A stretch of DNA of 64,000 nucleotides from Tethya wilhelma (GCA_964030475.1 CAXIPT010000002.1:998597-1062596), one strand, 5' to 3'; positions 48,801-60,988 are shown, numbered from the stretch's first letter. Numbers and translations are program-made. The notes: generated from the letters alone by a model not told the origin.

Positions 48801-51036
48801 GAATAGTCTTGAGGAGTAAATAAGACAGTATTGCATGCCTTGCATAGCTCTGGTCATCACAGACTAGCTCATGAGGGAGTGTTAGATACACAACATGTCC
48901 AACATGTAACAACTATTCCAATCTTAGAACTTTACTTAGTACTTGATTTGTGTATGTATCCATCATTTCTTTTATGGTAAGGATCATCAATGTGACAAAT
49001 CCATTGTTGAGCAAACAATATTATTATAGCTGCTATAAAACAATAAACACAGCTAGAGTTTAGAAATGAGGTAAGGCATTACTTCCAATACAGTTACTGT
49101 AAATGTGCTAACAATATTTAAAGGAGTGTTAAGGTGGTATTATACTAGGGATAATGTTAAACATACCTCTAAGAGGGTAACACAGGAACCGCGAACTTTC
49201 TTCGGAATAAATTCAGCATAGTAAGTAACTCTATAAAGGTAGAGAACAATATACAGTGTACAGTACACAGCTGTCAACAAAGAGCATAAGTGTGTATAAT
49301 GATAGCTAGGAAGTCGGGGAAAAAAAAAAGAAAAGCAGTATTTCTCTGCTTCATAAGTATTATGTTACAATAACCAATGATTTCTTGTAGCAAGACACTG
49401 CATTACACATGTAATTTCTGATTAATAATTACACACAGGGATGGGGTTTAATCTTTATAACATTTTGCTAACAAAGTTACAAAAACTTTACAAAAAAGGC
49501 TTACACTTGAGAGACTCCTGCAGCAGAAAAACCAAGACCAAATCGGCACAAAACCAGCCAAGGGTAGCCTGGATATTTACCATCATCTGGAGACATTCGT
49601 AGTGCACTCAAGAGTCCAAAAAATACAGTAAGCACAGTAGTGACAAACAGACCCTAAGGAAAAAATCAATTAATGGACAATTTCAGGGCAGTAGTTCAAA
49701 ACCCATGTCTACTACACCTAAAATATACCACTAAATTAATAGGTGAATCAGTGTATGAAGCATACTCAAGTAACATGAAACAATCACCAATAACATACCC
49801 TCTTTCGTCCAAACATGTCACAAACAGGTCCCCAAATAAGATTGCCACCCAGAAGACCAAGGAAGACAAACTGAAGAAAACAGTAAAGTTACAAATTAGC
49901 GATACTTTACATCACACAAAAAATAATAGTAACTTTGCATGAGAATATTAGATACAAGCCAAGTGGTTAGAGGTTGTAAGTAACACACCGATGTGATAAG
50001 AGCTTCTTCACCTCTGGTCAAATCCCACTGACACTTCACCGCAGGTGAGAGCACAGACAATAGCATGAACTCCATTGCATCAGCAACCTACACATGTACA
50101 CCATGGTGATCAATGACATTAGAATGTACAGTCCCTTGACCTGATCTAGAGTATCATGAAAAATGCATGATAGCCATGCATCAAAAAGGCCACAATTGCA
50201 AATACAGTAGAACCTCGGTTATCCAGACACTTTTGTACCGGAAGTCTGGCAGAAAAGTGAAAAGTCAGGATAATCGAAATGATAAATTTATTCTGGTACT
50301 AACAGCACTAACACTAGCTGCAATAGTTTTTCTCACTATTTAGCATATCACAACACAGGTAGATTGTATTTTTCTTTGTTTAGATTTGAATCACTTGAAT
50401 TTTGGCTGACATGTGCAAGCGCCAAGCTTGAAAAGTGGGCGGAGTCTATAAAATTTTGTTCTAATTACCGAATTTTGGCCTTCCAGCTCGATCTAGATAA
50501 ACGAGGTCCGGATAACTGAGGTTCTACTGTAACTTTTATCAATGTTGTATTAAAATATTGCTTACCCATATAAGACCAGAAAATACTGAGACGATAACCT
50601 GGAATGGTCCAAATCCCAGCTGCTCTATAGCATCATCCACAGTGTACACTTTTCCTGTAATACAAATGAAGACAGAGATTAATTCTGGGTTTTGGAGTAC
50701 ATGGTTGTTGTTTGGCCAATACACACAATATGTCCCAAAAGCCTATATTGTAAATGGTACCATGATAAGAAATGGCAAATATTGACAAGCATTCAATTTG
50801 GTACATTTACAAAAAAGTATACCGTGTGTTAAAGTTTGCTCCTGAACTAGCTGTTCTTCTTATTAATAGAAGTGTGCATGTACATTGAAGTTAATAAATT
50901 ACATACTAGTTTCAGATGTCTCTTCGGGAGGATCCTCATCTTCCTGTAGGTCCTCTTTATCTTCATTGTCATCAGAAACATGAACAGACACCTTTAGTAG
51001 TTGTACTTGATCCTGATCAGCAGTTTCACCATCCAT
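45814..51036 (-). CDS. SV2/SVOP-like MFS transporter, 16 exons
   Basis: The start is the ATG at 51036 (MDGETADQDQVQLLK). Exons: 51036-50907, 50654-50566, 50087-49989, 49870-49799, then about 49654-49512, 49231-49169, 48685-48551, 48491-48388, 48320-48274, 48002-47854, 47780-47652, 47423-47351, 46852-46743, 46623-46512, 46217-46047 and 45940-45814. The first four join in frame exactly. The acidic N-terminus is followed by YTVDDAIEQLGFGPFQ, typical of SV2/SVOP proteins, then VADAMEFMLLSVLSP, the MFS loop GPVCDMFGRKR, RFGLGFSAAGV, FIPKKVRGS, IVPESPRYY, and in the second half PEVYPTEIRGSSLG and PVETKGKALP. A charged loop (DEEEQDQN) lies between halves. It predicts a 12-helix membrane transporter of the SV2/SLC22 relatives. 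Substrate unknown. No disabling change seen. Confidence 0.85.
50205..50529. mobile_element. Tigger/pogo-type MITE in intron 2 of the transporter
   Basis: The 24-base inverted ends (CAGTAGAACCTCGGTTATCC at left, its near-complement GGATAACTGAGGTTCTACTG at right) are flanked by TA on each side (50203-50204, 50530-50531). There is no coding sequence; 325 bp. Confidence 0.85.
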
Positions 51037-51059
51037 TACAGGAAGTGTGCAGTGCTGGA

Positions 51060-51060
<1 letters not shown>

Positions 51061-51123
<63 letters not shown>

Positions 51124-51749
51124 AAATTAAAGATGAACTATGCATGACTATAGCAATGAGCAATGCTATGGTTTTTTTTACTACCTGCCCAACTTGAACT
51201 ATAGCCATTTAAATGACCAGCCCTTATATCTCTGTTAACATGGTAAAGTGTCATGACATTCACTAGTCTCTCATGGGCCAGATGTTCTAAGAGGGGGTGG
51301 GAAGGGATGTCTGGTAACTGTAGGCCAAAATTTTTGTGAGCAATCGCAGAACGTTGTGATTACCAATCAAATTACAGTACTTCGTAATTTTGAATTTCAC
51401 TGTTTGTGTGTAAAGGATGGCTCATGATTACTTCACACTGGAGTACACTTAGATAAAAGCTACAGCTAAACTCAAGTCTTTGTGCCAAGCAAATTTATTT
51501 CACATGACAGCGGCCCTTACTGATGTCACACTAGTGAAATTCCAATTGGACGCAGAAAGGAAAGTTGGGGCAGTGACCATCCATTCACAACAACCTCCAA
51601 ATAGATAATTAACTGAGTGTAAAGTGAACCATATAATACTCTATGAAGTATATAGACTTCTATTAATATCATTCAGTGAGCACATACTCTAGGTAAAACA
51701 ATAGATTAGGGACTAGTTTGCTTGCCATTCAACTTGGACAAAGATCATC
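51061..51749 (+). repeat. Tandem duplication, copy 1 (starts with CA microsatellite)
   Basis: The (CA)n run at 51061-51122 is followed by unique sequence that reappears after the N at 51750. It lies just upstream of the transporter start codon and may include its promoter. Confidence 0.85.
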
Positions 51750-51750
51750 N

Positions 51751-51842
<92 letters not shown>

Positions 51843-52496
51843 TAAAAGATGAACTATGCATGACTATAGCAATGAGCAATTAAAGTCAAAACAGAGATAT
51901 AAGGGCTGGTCATTTAAATGGCTATAGTTCAAGTTGGGCAGGTAGTAAAAAAAACACCATATCATGGTAAAGTGCCATGACATTCACTAGTCTCATGGGC
52001 CAGATGTTCTAAGAGGGGGTGGGAAGGGATGTCTGGTAACTGTAGGCCACTTTTTGCGAGCAATCGCAGAACGTTGTGATTGCCAATCAAATTACAGTAC
52101 TTTGTAATTTTGAATTTCACTGTTTGTGTGTAAAGGATGGCTCATGATTACTTCACACTGGAGTACACTTAGAAGAAAGCTACAGCTAAACTCAAGTCTT
52201 TGTGTCAAGAAAATTTATTTCACATGACAGCGACCCTTACTGATGTCACACTAGTGAAATTCCAATCGGACGCAGAAAGGAAAGTTGGGGCAGTGATAAT
52301 CCGGGCCACAACAACCTCCAAATAGATAATTAACTGAGTGTAAAGTGAACCATATAATATTCTATGAAGTATATAGACTTCTAATATCATTCAGTGAACA
52401 AAATAAAGTTTAGTACCCATGCTAGGTATATACTCTAGGTATTAACAATAGATTAGGGACTAGTTTGCTTGCCATTCAACTGAGACAAAGATCATC
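51751..52496 (+). repeat. Tandem duplication, copy 2 (starts with CA microsatellite)
   Basis: Direct copy of 51061-51749 at roughly 93-95 percent identity by eye, with small indels and one inverted internal block. It begins right after the N at 51750, which suggests two alleles placed in series. Confidence 0.85.
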
Positions 52497-52914
52497 CCAT
52501 GCATCATAACAGTAGACTATTGTCTAAACCTTTGTTTATGTCTTTATGAAACACCTTGACCATATGCCTTGACTGGCACTGACCCGTGACCTAGTCTCGC
52601 GGACCAGACTCTTCCCTTGCAAAGGTTTAGACAATAGTCTACTGTTATAATGCAAGGGGCTGGCCCGCGAGACTACCCGTGACCCACAACTCAAGAGCAT
52701 GCCTGTATTTACACGCTTGAAAGCCAAAAAGACACACACGAGTTCAACAGCAGTCAATTTCTCACTTACAACAGTAGGATCAGAGACTTTCTCACTTTTC
52801 AGTTAGCCTATTTTAGCAGCCCGCCTTAGTCTGTTTATCTATCCTAATAATGTGCTGACTCAGCGCTTAGTGAGCGTGGCTTGCCATCAAGCCACGCCCT
52901 AATTTGGTTGTGCT
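52497..52914. other. Intergenic before the NLR gene
   Basis: Positions 52506-52535 (AACAGTAGACTATTGTCTAAACC) recur inverted at 52621-52650 around GACTAGTCTCGCGG-like sequence, a small foldback with about 110 bases between the arm starts. No gene. Confidence 0.45.
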
Positions 52915-55900
52915 ATGGAAGGACAAACAACACAAGTGCCTGAACACCCTGAATCAGGTTCAGAAGACCCAAGTCTGACCGTGGTTGGCCACCATGCTGC
53001 ATTGTGTCAAATCCTCAAACTTCACGCTAGCAAGTGGCGAGAGATTGGCCTCTATTTGGGCTTCTTACCTGGCTACCTTGACAACATTCAAAATGATCCA
53101 CTACTCCTGTTACAAGGAGCTCCAGTGAGTTGGATGAATGCACTGCTTCAGAAGTACCTGAAAAACAGTGAAGATGGAGCTATGATGATGACCAAGCTGG
53201 AGACTGCTCTTAGGAAAACTGGACTAGAAGTGACTGCGTCTGACCTAAGAGGTGATGTGCAGCGACTACTTGCACAAGGTACATGTTTTACACTGTAGAC
53301 AATTGTGCTCAAGTATAATGGGGAAAGGGAAACATATCTTAGCCGAAGAGTTTTGTGTATAAGTTTGTTATTAATTAATACAAATAGTGGGTACCCCTGT
53401 GATTTGTAAAATTTATACCCTCGTTACCAGACCTAAGAGAGAGCCGGGGTCAAGTGTTTATAGACCAGATTGTGCGTGGTCATAACTTGCAAGGAGAAAT
53501 TTTGTATTTCCAGTCTTACTTAAACAGACTGTTGCCGCTATTCTGATTTATATTGATCACTGAAAGTGCTTGGAAGTGAGTACCATGTCATGTCAATCTA
53601 GTCCGAGATTCATGCTAGGCAGCTTTTCAAAAGCGATTATGGGCATATGCAATGTGTCAATTTCAAAGGAGGAGGGGTCTAGCTGGATTGTCACTCTAAA
53701 GTTGATCTGGTTTAAGAATGCTGCGGTACACATGGTTGACAATACATGCCAGTCAAATTCTTATGGACAATACTTTTCTTATGGGACATACAGCTAACGT
53801 TTGACTGGTAGATTTGGTTGTGATTTACAATTTTGTGGCCAGTGGTTTATGTGGGAAAATCTGTGAAAACCACATTTACAGTACTACTCCTTCATTCCAC
53901 GTGGTCTGTGGTATAGAAATATAAAAAAAGGCTGGCAAAAACACTGGGAAAAGGAGTGAAGCAAACATAAATGCAGAGTTAAGGCTCACCTGGTGACACA
54001 CCACATGCTTTTTTAATTTGAGAAATGCAAACAGTTACCAAACATGTCATTGGAATGCAAATGAACTTTAATAAGACCGTTTGCATTGTTCTAGTACATA
54101 GGCAATTTTAAGTACTGTGAACTTTACAATGAACTGATGCATGCACAGTTTGAATACATTCCAGGCCCTCTGTTGGGCCTGCATGGGAACTGAGGCTTCA
54201 TGCTAATAGCTAAAGTAGGTAATAATTATCTTCCACAATGTGTCTGGCCACCATATACACTGAGTGCAGTCCCATGTACTCACATGATTCTATACACTAG
54301 GTTAATTCATTATTATTCTTTATTCTTTCTATAGGCGTACCTAAATTGGATCTCTCTGCAGTACAAAAGTATGCCCAATGTCTAAAGCAACTATATTCAA
54401 AACGAAAAATGCCGGACTACCTCAAGGGTCGTAAACTTCGGACAGCTAATTTTGTTAGTCTAGCATTAATCTCCCGTGAAGAGGTGACCAGAGAAGATAT
54501 GGATGATTTTACCCTTGCAACAGTCAAGCATGGAGACATTGACCGAATATTGAAGAAGAAATCACCTATAGAAATGGAAAATATTGGTAAGCTGAAGAAT
54601 GGTTCCTTAGCTACCTGTATGCTGCTCCAAGGAGCTCCGGGAGTAGGCAAGACCACCTTGGCCTGGAACCTGTGTCGTGAGTGGGAAGCAGGTCAACTAT
54701 TTCAGGAATACTCACTAGTCATTTTCATCCCTCTACGGAGGAAAGAGATCAGAGAAGCCAAGGATATCAGAGATTTGTTTCTAATAGGTAATTCAAATGC
54801 TGCTGCTCAAGAGACCATTTGTAAGGAAATAGTCAGTACCCAGGGAGAGTCTGTACTGTTAGTCCTAGATGGCTACGATGAACTCCCTTATTATATACAA
54901 CAAGATTCAATGATTGCTAAAGTAGTCGATGGAGAACTTCTTCCCAAAGCTAGTGTTCTAGTTACAAGCCGCCCTTCAGCTTGTGAGATGCTGTTTGATA
55001 AGTGTTGTGAGCGAGACAAAAATTTCCAACATATTGAAGTGTTAGGATTCACCAAAGACAAGATCAAGGTCTATATTCAGGACAATGTTGACTCTAAACA
55101 ACTGCCACAGTTCAATGAATACCTATCCAGCCATCCAAAGATTGAATCCATGCTCTACAATCCTCTACAGTGTGCTCTCACTGTTGAGGTGTGTAAAAAA
55201 ATGTTCGAAGAAGGTTCTCGTCTACCAAACACTCGAACAAAGCTTTATGAAACCAACATCCTAATGACGTTGTCACGAGAGCACCCGACACTGTGTAGAG
55301 GAGTAAACAGTTTACAAAAGTTACCACAAGCTCTTCATGATAGATTTTTGAAACTCTGTCGATTGGCTTTTGATGGAATCGCTAATCAACGAATCATTTT
55401 TGAAGATGTGCCTCAAGAGATCAGAGAACTTGGACTTCTAGTTAGTGAACCTGATCTAGATTCAGTGGTGCCTTCTTCAGTGAATTACAACTTTTTTCAT
55501 CTTACGATTCAAGAGTTCTGTAGTGCATATTTTATCTCTAGCCACTCAGAAGAAGAACAAATAACACTGATATCGATTCAGAATAATTCCTTTAAGTACT
55601 TGATTCAGAAAAATTCCTTTCGAGAAGTAATTATCTTTTTGTGTGGAATGAGTAAAAATCCCGAAAGTCTTGTTCAAATTGAATGCCAATCTTCTTTACC
55701 TGAAAAAAAAAGGGACCAATCATACGAAGAAGAGGAAGCTACTAAGGAAGCTACTCGTTTCTTGTTGCTCTGTGCATTTGAATCACAATGTGCTACTACT
55801 TGTTCCTGTCTTATGAAAAATTTAAAATCATCCATTGACCTATCTGGAAAAGATTTATCTCCCTCTGACATGTCTGCAATTGGATTTGTAGTAGCCAAGA

Positions 55901-56176
55901 GCAAACATCCTACCGATATTCTTGATTTGTCCAAAGGGTATCGTTCCAGTTCTGAGATTCAAGCTTTAGTAAATCAATTTCATTATACGCTGGAAAATGG
56001 CTCATCACTTTCCATCAAGACAATGAAGTAAGCTATGTAGTAGTTTCATTATAATCCTCTTATTACCGTTAATGCAGAAATTTGGGCATGTTAAAATATT
56101 CACGTTTTATTCTTTCGCGTCATCTATTTTTCATGGTGTAATGAAAGAAACAAGGAGTTGCATGTATCCCCCTCCC

Positions 56177-56216
<40 letters not shown>

Positions 56217-56754
56217 GATTCTATTGGAGCCATATAGATATCAATAACGATGGAGGAGCAAAATATCTCTTCAATGGACTCAAATATTGCCCCAATCTTC
56301 AAAAATTAGAGTAAGTATTAACTAAATATTTGAATTATTAATGAACTAAATGTGTGAATTATTAATAAGCCTACTTGGATTATGCAGCTGCATAAAAGCT
56401 AAACACACATGCACACGCACACACACATACATAGATACACATACACACCACACACACATTTCATGCACAGTCTGAGCCTTAACTACATTGGTGATGACAG
56501 CTTAAAGTATCTCTTTGAAGGATTAAAGTGTTGTCCAAAACTAGAGAATCTACGGTATGTGTTTCAGTAATTGGGGCAAATTTCCATGGCCACTTCACTG
56601 TATAGTATGCCCTGCACTTCAGTTTACGATAATATTCTATTACAGTTTTCGAGGAAATTCACTGTCAGAAAATGGACAATCAAAATTGCAGTTGATGAAA
56701 GAGGAGATAAACTCAATGCGTGGACCACATGAACCGAAACTAACAATATTTTAG
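52915..56754 (+). CDS. NLR-type receptor: Death-like domain, NACHT, LRR
   Basis: Five exons: 52915-53278, 54335-56027, 56218-56310, 56471-56554 and 56646-56754. They total 2,343 bases and join with matching phases into 780 codons plus stop. Residues about 25-115 form a helical Death-fold-like domain (LKLHASKWREIGLYLGF, then SWMNALLQKYLK). NACHT starts near residue 200: Walker A LLQGAPGVGKTTLA at about 218-231, Walker B LLVLDGYDEL at about 296-305, sensor LVTSRPSA at about 330, and winged-helix motif FFHLTIQEFCSAY at about 508-520. Leucine-rich repeats follow, one per small exon (YLFNGLKYCPNLQKLE; YLFEGLKCCPKLENLR). This is the bona fide NLR architecture described in sponges. It likely senses microbial or danger signals in the cytosol. 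Only about three repeats are present, a short LRR tail. Confidence 0.9.
56178..56214 (+). repeat. CA microsatellite at the intron 2 acceptor of the NLR gene
   Basis: The (CA)n run continues to three bases before the splice acceptor AAAG at 56214-56217, where a pyrimidine tract would be expected. Confidence 0.8.
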
Positions 56755-57350
56755 ACTTAAATGGTTTTTTTTGCTAATGGATATGCCTATAACCCATTAT
56801 TATTGTGCAGCTATAATACTGTGTGAGAAACAAAGTAACATTGTGTTGCATGGTCAAGTTGTTTTTCATTAACTATTTTCTAATTGACTCTGAGATACTA
56901 CTAATTATTGTCCTTTGATATATTCATTTTCCTAGCAAAAATGCATCCGATTAACTTAAAGGAATTAACTTATTGCTTATAATTAATTTTAAGATTACAA
57001 TGGTTGAAAGTTAATACTGCCAGCCTAATAATTATTTTAAAAATTGTGCTAGCTATGTATAATTGTAGAAGTTACAGCATTGCATGTCACTTTGCATATT
57101 CAAATATTCAACTAGTGTCAATTTTGTGGTGAGATAATTATATTATATGACTGAAACAAGTTCGATCAATGCATGTGCAATGCCATGTGAAGCAACATGG
57201 CAGCTGCTATAATTATACGCTTCATAGTGTATGAATAATCACAGTTAGTAACAGCATGCAAACGGGATATGAAAGAAAGAGCAGTACAAAAGTCATGTAG
57301 TTTATTGTCTTAGTAGCTTTGATGAAATTGTCTGATGAAAGTTATAGGTC
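56755..57350. other. Intergenic between convergent genes
   Basis: AT-rich 3' flank shared by the NLR gene and the minus-strand membrane-protein pseudogene. AATAAA-like sites are possible, but none stands out. No gene. Confidence 0.4.
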
Positions 57351-58615
57351 TTACTCTTGATTATTGAAAGCATCAATAGGTAGTCCAAAATGGGAAGGTG
57401 GAGGACAATCATCCTCCAGCTGTTCATAGTCTTTTCTTTTGCAATATCTCACACATTCAGCTATTTTTGCCAAACATTTCTTTGGAATTAGGAAGTGATA
57501 AGACAAGGCAATGACTCCATATACTGGTGGTATGACAAACAGAGGATATGCAGCCCTGTACCACTGTGAATAAATTCTTTTTGGGTCTATGAATCGAGAG
57601 AGTCCAAATGCCAAAATGCCATAACTCAAGAAACCAAGGAAACTTAGGAAGAGAACATCTATTACAACATAGACATGTTCTTTATAGGGCCTTACAATCA
57701 TGACCAATATAGAGCTAAGCATATTGTAAAAGTTCCACCTAATGCATAGTAAAATGGGCTAGTGACAAATGCAAATACGATTAGGTTTAACAATCTAAGG
57801 CCAAGATAGATTGCTGAAAAGTACCTGCAGTCATATGGAGTAGTCTTGAAGCAACCTTGATATGAGTCCATGAATATATGCAGTGCATTGCTGTGGAAAT
57901 GAATCAAGTTAAGAAACTTGTGAAAGCACCGCGAGGGGTAGAGACTCAGAAGGAGAAGTGGTAGGACATTGAAGATAGAGAATATTACCAGTGCTGTGTA
58001 GTGGTGAAGGTCAGCCATGCTAGTACCATTGACATCGTAAAAGGTGACTGGTGTGAGAATATCGATGGAAATGTTTGCTATCTTGACGTACGATAGTATG
58101 AGAAACATGACAAATGCATCAACGAGAGAAGAACGGATGTCCCATTTTCTTCGCACAAGAGCAAACATTTTGTAGAAAGGACTCCATAGACGAATAATGA
58201 GAGTGTATTTGGTGTGTAGATGGGCAAATATAAATGTGAAGATGATGAGTACTAGTGGGTAGATGGCAACTGCATACTCTAGTGAAAACATTTGTAAAGT
58301 AGTGGCATTAGGATGCAAACAGAAGGGAGGGTACTCCATACAAAATATCTAAGTTCCATATTGAATAAAAAAAACTCTCTATCTTCAAATTAAGATACAT
58401 TCCACTACTTGCTGCTGTCTGCCTCATTTGAATAGGAGCTGCAATAAGTTGACTGGCTAGTATGTATTAGTGTTGAATACGCTGACGTGATCCTTATTCG
58501 AAATAGAAGAACAAATACGTAGAAAAATGTTAGAGGAAGATATGAGATGGCTATATATTTGAGCCAGTTGTACTTGTAATCATGATGACATTCCACACAA
58601 GAAACACTGCATTAG
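57351..58615 (-). pseudogene. Multi-pass membrane protein, C-terminal part, frameshifted
   Basis: The minus-strand exon starts after an AG at 58616 with CVECHHDYKYNWLKYIAISY. Hydrophobic helices follow (LPLTFFYVFVLLF; YPLVLIIFTFIFAHL; FVMFLILSYVKIAN; FNVLPLLLLSLYP; VLFLSFLGFLSYG; PVYGVIALSYHF), and the frame ends NNQE at 57351. The motifs RRKWDIRSSLVDAF, MDSYQGCFK and VRPYKEH are shared with a large sponge/cnidarian family of extracellular-repeat proteins that end in about seven to nine helices. That recognition is from memory. Function unknown. Frame changes occur near 58470 and 57725, and a TAG near 58350. The extracellular N-terminus is not in view. Confidence 0.6.
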
Positions 58616-58887
58616 TGCAAAACTATTATTTTTCATCACTCATAAACCGCTAAAAGCATGCACTGGGGGTAACCCTTGCCAGTGTATCTATTGAAGTTTA
58701 GCACAATTGTGTCTATTGTTTTGACGACCCCTACCCAATTCTCTATTTTTCCAGTCCTGATCCTTAGCGTTCTTACAGGGATCCTCTCAGTTCACTAAGT
58801 CCATGAGGTGACGTCATAACTTTGGGATTTCCATACTTGCTTGGCGCCAATTGCAAACGATCAGCTGTAAAGTTATAAAGTGTCCAC
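58616..58887. other. Intergenic between divergent genes
   Basis: No supported gene. The stretch separates the minus-strand membrane-protein pseudogene from the plus-strand CaRF-like remnant. Confidence 0.3.
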
Positions 58888-59931
58888 ATGGCTAACATCC
58901 AATTTGAAGATACACCAGATTGGACTCATTGCCTCAAGAGAAATGGCCTGTATTATGAGGGCTTTGTGGATGATCTTGATTGCATCACTGAACTACATCG
59001 CAAGCAAACCATGACTACATATCAGTGGTACAAGGTCCTCTTCTAGGGTCACAAAAGCAGATAAAGAAAACAAGGTATGAAAACATATACTTGAAGCTTG
59101 ATTGGAATTACATTATAATGTTATATTGTCATGATAGCATAATAAATTCTGTTATCGAAACAACTGTACAGGACTCGGCGGAACGCCAAATTTTTTGGCA
59201 ACATAGAGGAGTCCGATTCTCTGGCACACCAATTTTGTCCTGGGAGAAACAAGAAGGCCGTTAGATTGTCAATTTGGAAAACATTATTATAAAGAGAAAC
59301 AACAAAAAAGTACAAGGGTATGTGTTCAAGGAACAAGAGAAATCGGGTGCAATGCACACATTGTGATACGTGAGTATATGCTTTACCCCGAGTTCAAGAT
59401 TGCCGAGGAAGATAACCACACAGCGTGGAAACTTCGAATGATCAGAGAAGATACTCTCACTCAACTACGGGAACCTATTGCATCTGGAGAGGTGATCAAA
59501 ACCTCAACAAAGTACTTCGTTTCTTTACCAACTGAGGAGGCACACCATAAGACACATCAAACTGGAGGAATGCATGACCGTATGGCTCAAAGAATGCATC
59601 CTAAAATCGCACAAAAAATCCGAGAGCTTGTGTCAAGTAGTATCACTGAGGTACAAACTGTAATCCTCAAATGCTACAACATTTTGTCCACAGTGACCTG
59701 TGTCAAGAAGAGAAGCCATCCTCCAGTGATCGAGCCTATTATCCCACTAAAGATGACATCAAAAACCATATTTACAGGGCCAAGAAAGCTTTTGAGTTGT
59801 CAAAATTTGATCAATACAATCTTGAACTAAAACTCAAGAGTTTGAAAGAGGAATCAGATAATTCCAATATGTACATGTTTAGGCCATTTAAACAAAAAGA
59901 AAAAACAGAAGAAACAGAGCTCAAGAGCTAA
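58888..59931 (+). pseudogene. CaRF-like DNA-binding protein, frameshifted
   Basis: The ATG at 58888 opens MANIQFEDTPDWTHCLKR. The frame changes before a donor at 59073 (AACAAGGTATG). The next exon starts after TGTACAG at 59172 with DSAERQIFWQHRGVRFSGTP. It needs a one-base shift near 59240 to continue as DCQFGKHYYKEK, GTREIGCNAHIV and REYMLYPEFKIAEE. Then come a charged helical region (QRMHPKIAQKIRELV), another border near 59650 and an end at 59931 (AKKAFELSKFDQYN, FRPFKQKEK). The G-x-PF, DC-x-FG-K and C-x-A-x-I motifs resemble the calcium-responsive transcription factor (CaRF) domain. Sequence errors cannot be excluded for the two shifts. Confidence 0.45.
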
Positions 59932-60613
59932 GGCAGTGATTATAGATTGACAAATTGAGAAAGAGTATTGAATTTGTGATCATTTCAGTTTTGTTGTGTT
60001 ATATGTATTGTGTGTCAAATTTTTAATAAGAGCAAGTTAATGAGGAGCCACTCCCACGACGGGGTCAGAGGTCAGTACTATGGCGCCACCTCATGGAGTT
60101 GAGTGAACTGAGAGGATCCCGTTCTTACATAGCCTCGTTCCCAGGCCCGCAAAGAGAGTTTGTTGAGACACTGTTTGCGCATGCGCAAACACTGTTGTTG
60201 ACACTGTTTGCGCATGCGCTTAATCGCCCTGGAATTCCAGGGCGATTGAAAACTATCGACACACGTCCGTATACTTTGACGTCACTTCTCCATTAATGTA
60301 CCTTGGACCCCCATTTTAAAAGTATGAAGAAACAATATAGCAGTATAGCAGTATTTTTAGCCAAAGTTTTTGGCTGAGAGTAGATCGCTGGATGTATTTC
60401 TACCTATCTATCACTTTGAATTAGTTTTTGTGGTATTTTAAGACACAGACACTCACCGCTGACAATTACTCAACTTTGCCAACGCAAATGTTGGTTGTAA
60501 GCTTCTTGATTTAATGAGGTACTACTCGATTAGTTTCTCTACAACTACTAAGTCTAAATAGGCTCACAGAAGCTTTCTAAGAGACCCTAGAACTCGTTTA
60601 GCGTTCGGATATA
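59932..60613. other. Intergenic with palindromes and GCGCATGCGC motifs
   Basis: Two direct copies of GACACTGTTTGCGCATGCGC lie at about 60168-60218. A related inverted copy lies at 61267-61285. No gene. Confidence 0.5.
60222..60247. repeat. Perfect 26-bp palindrome
   Basis: The half-site AATCGCCCTGGAA is followed directly by its complement, with no spacer. Confidence 0.9.
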
Positions 60614-60988
60614 CAGGGGCGTAGCCAGGGGGGTGCTCAGGGTGCTCGAGCACCCCCTTTGCCACTGAGCGGAAGCGCAAAAACCATTAATAATTGGATT
60701 TATTAATCAGTAATAAAGCCTTTAAAAATCTCTATTTCTTACATGTTTGCTGCTTGAAGCTATTTTCCAAGCTCATCTATGTCTGAGCTCTTGATAAACA
60801 AACTTCAGAACTGTTTAATTCACGCTAGGTCAATCGAAAGCGCTCAGCAGCTTGCTTCCAGCAATAGTTCAAAGGTCGTGATATCGGTCACGTGACCCAA
60901 AAGTGGGCGTGGCACCCCCAAAATTTTCGACGCGCTCCGCGCGCACACTTTTAGCACCCCCTTACTCTAAATCCTGGCTACGCCCCTG
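60614..60988. mobile_element. hAT-type MITE
   Basis: The ends are CAGGGGCGTAGCCAGG and its complement CCTGGCTACGCCCCTG, with inner similarity (GAGCACCCCC / AGCACCCCCTTA). GATATA directly flanks both ends (60608-60613, 60989-60994). CAGGGGCG ends are typical of hAT non-autonomous elements, though those usually make 8-base duplications. Confidence 0.85.
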
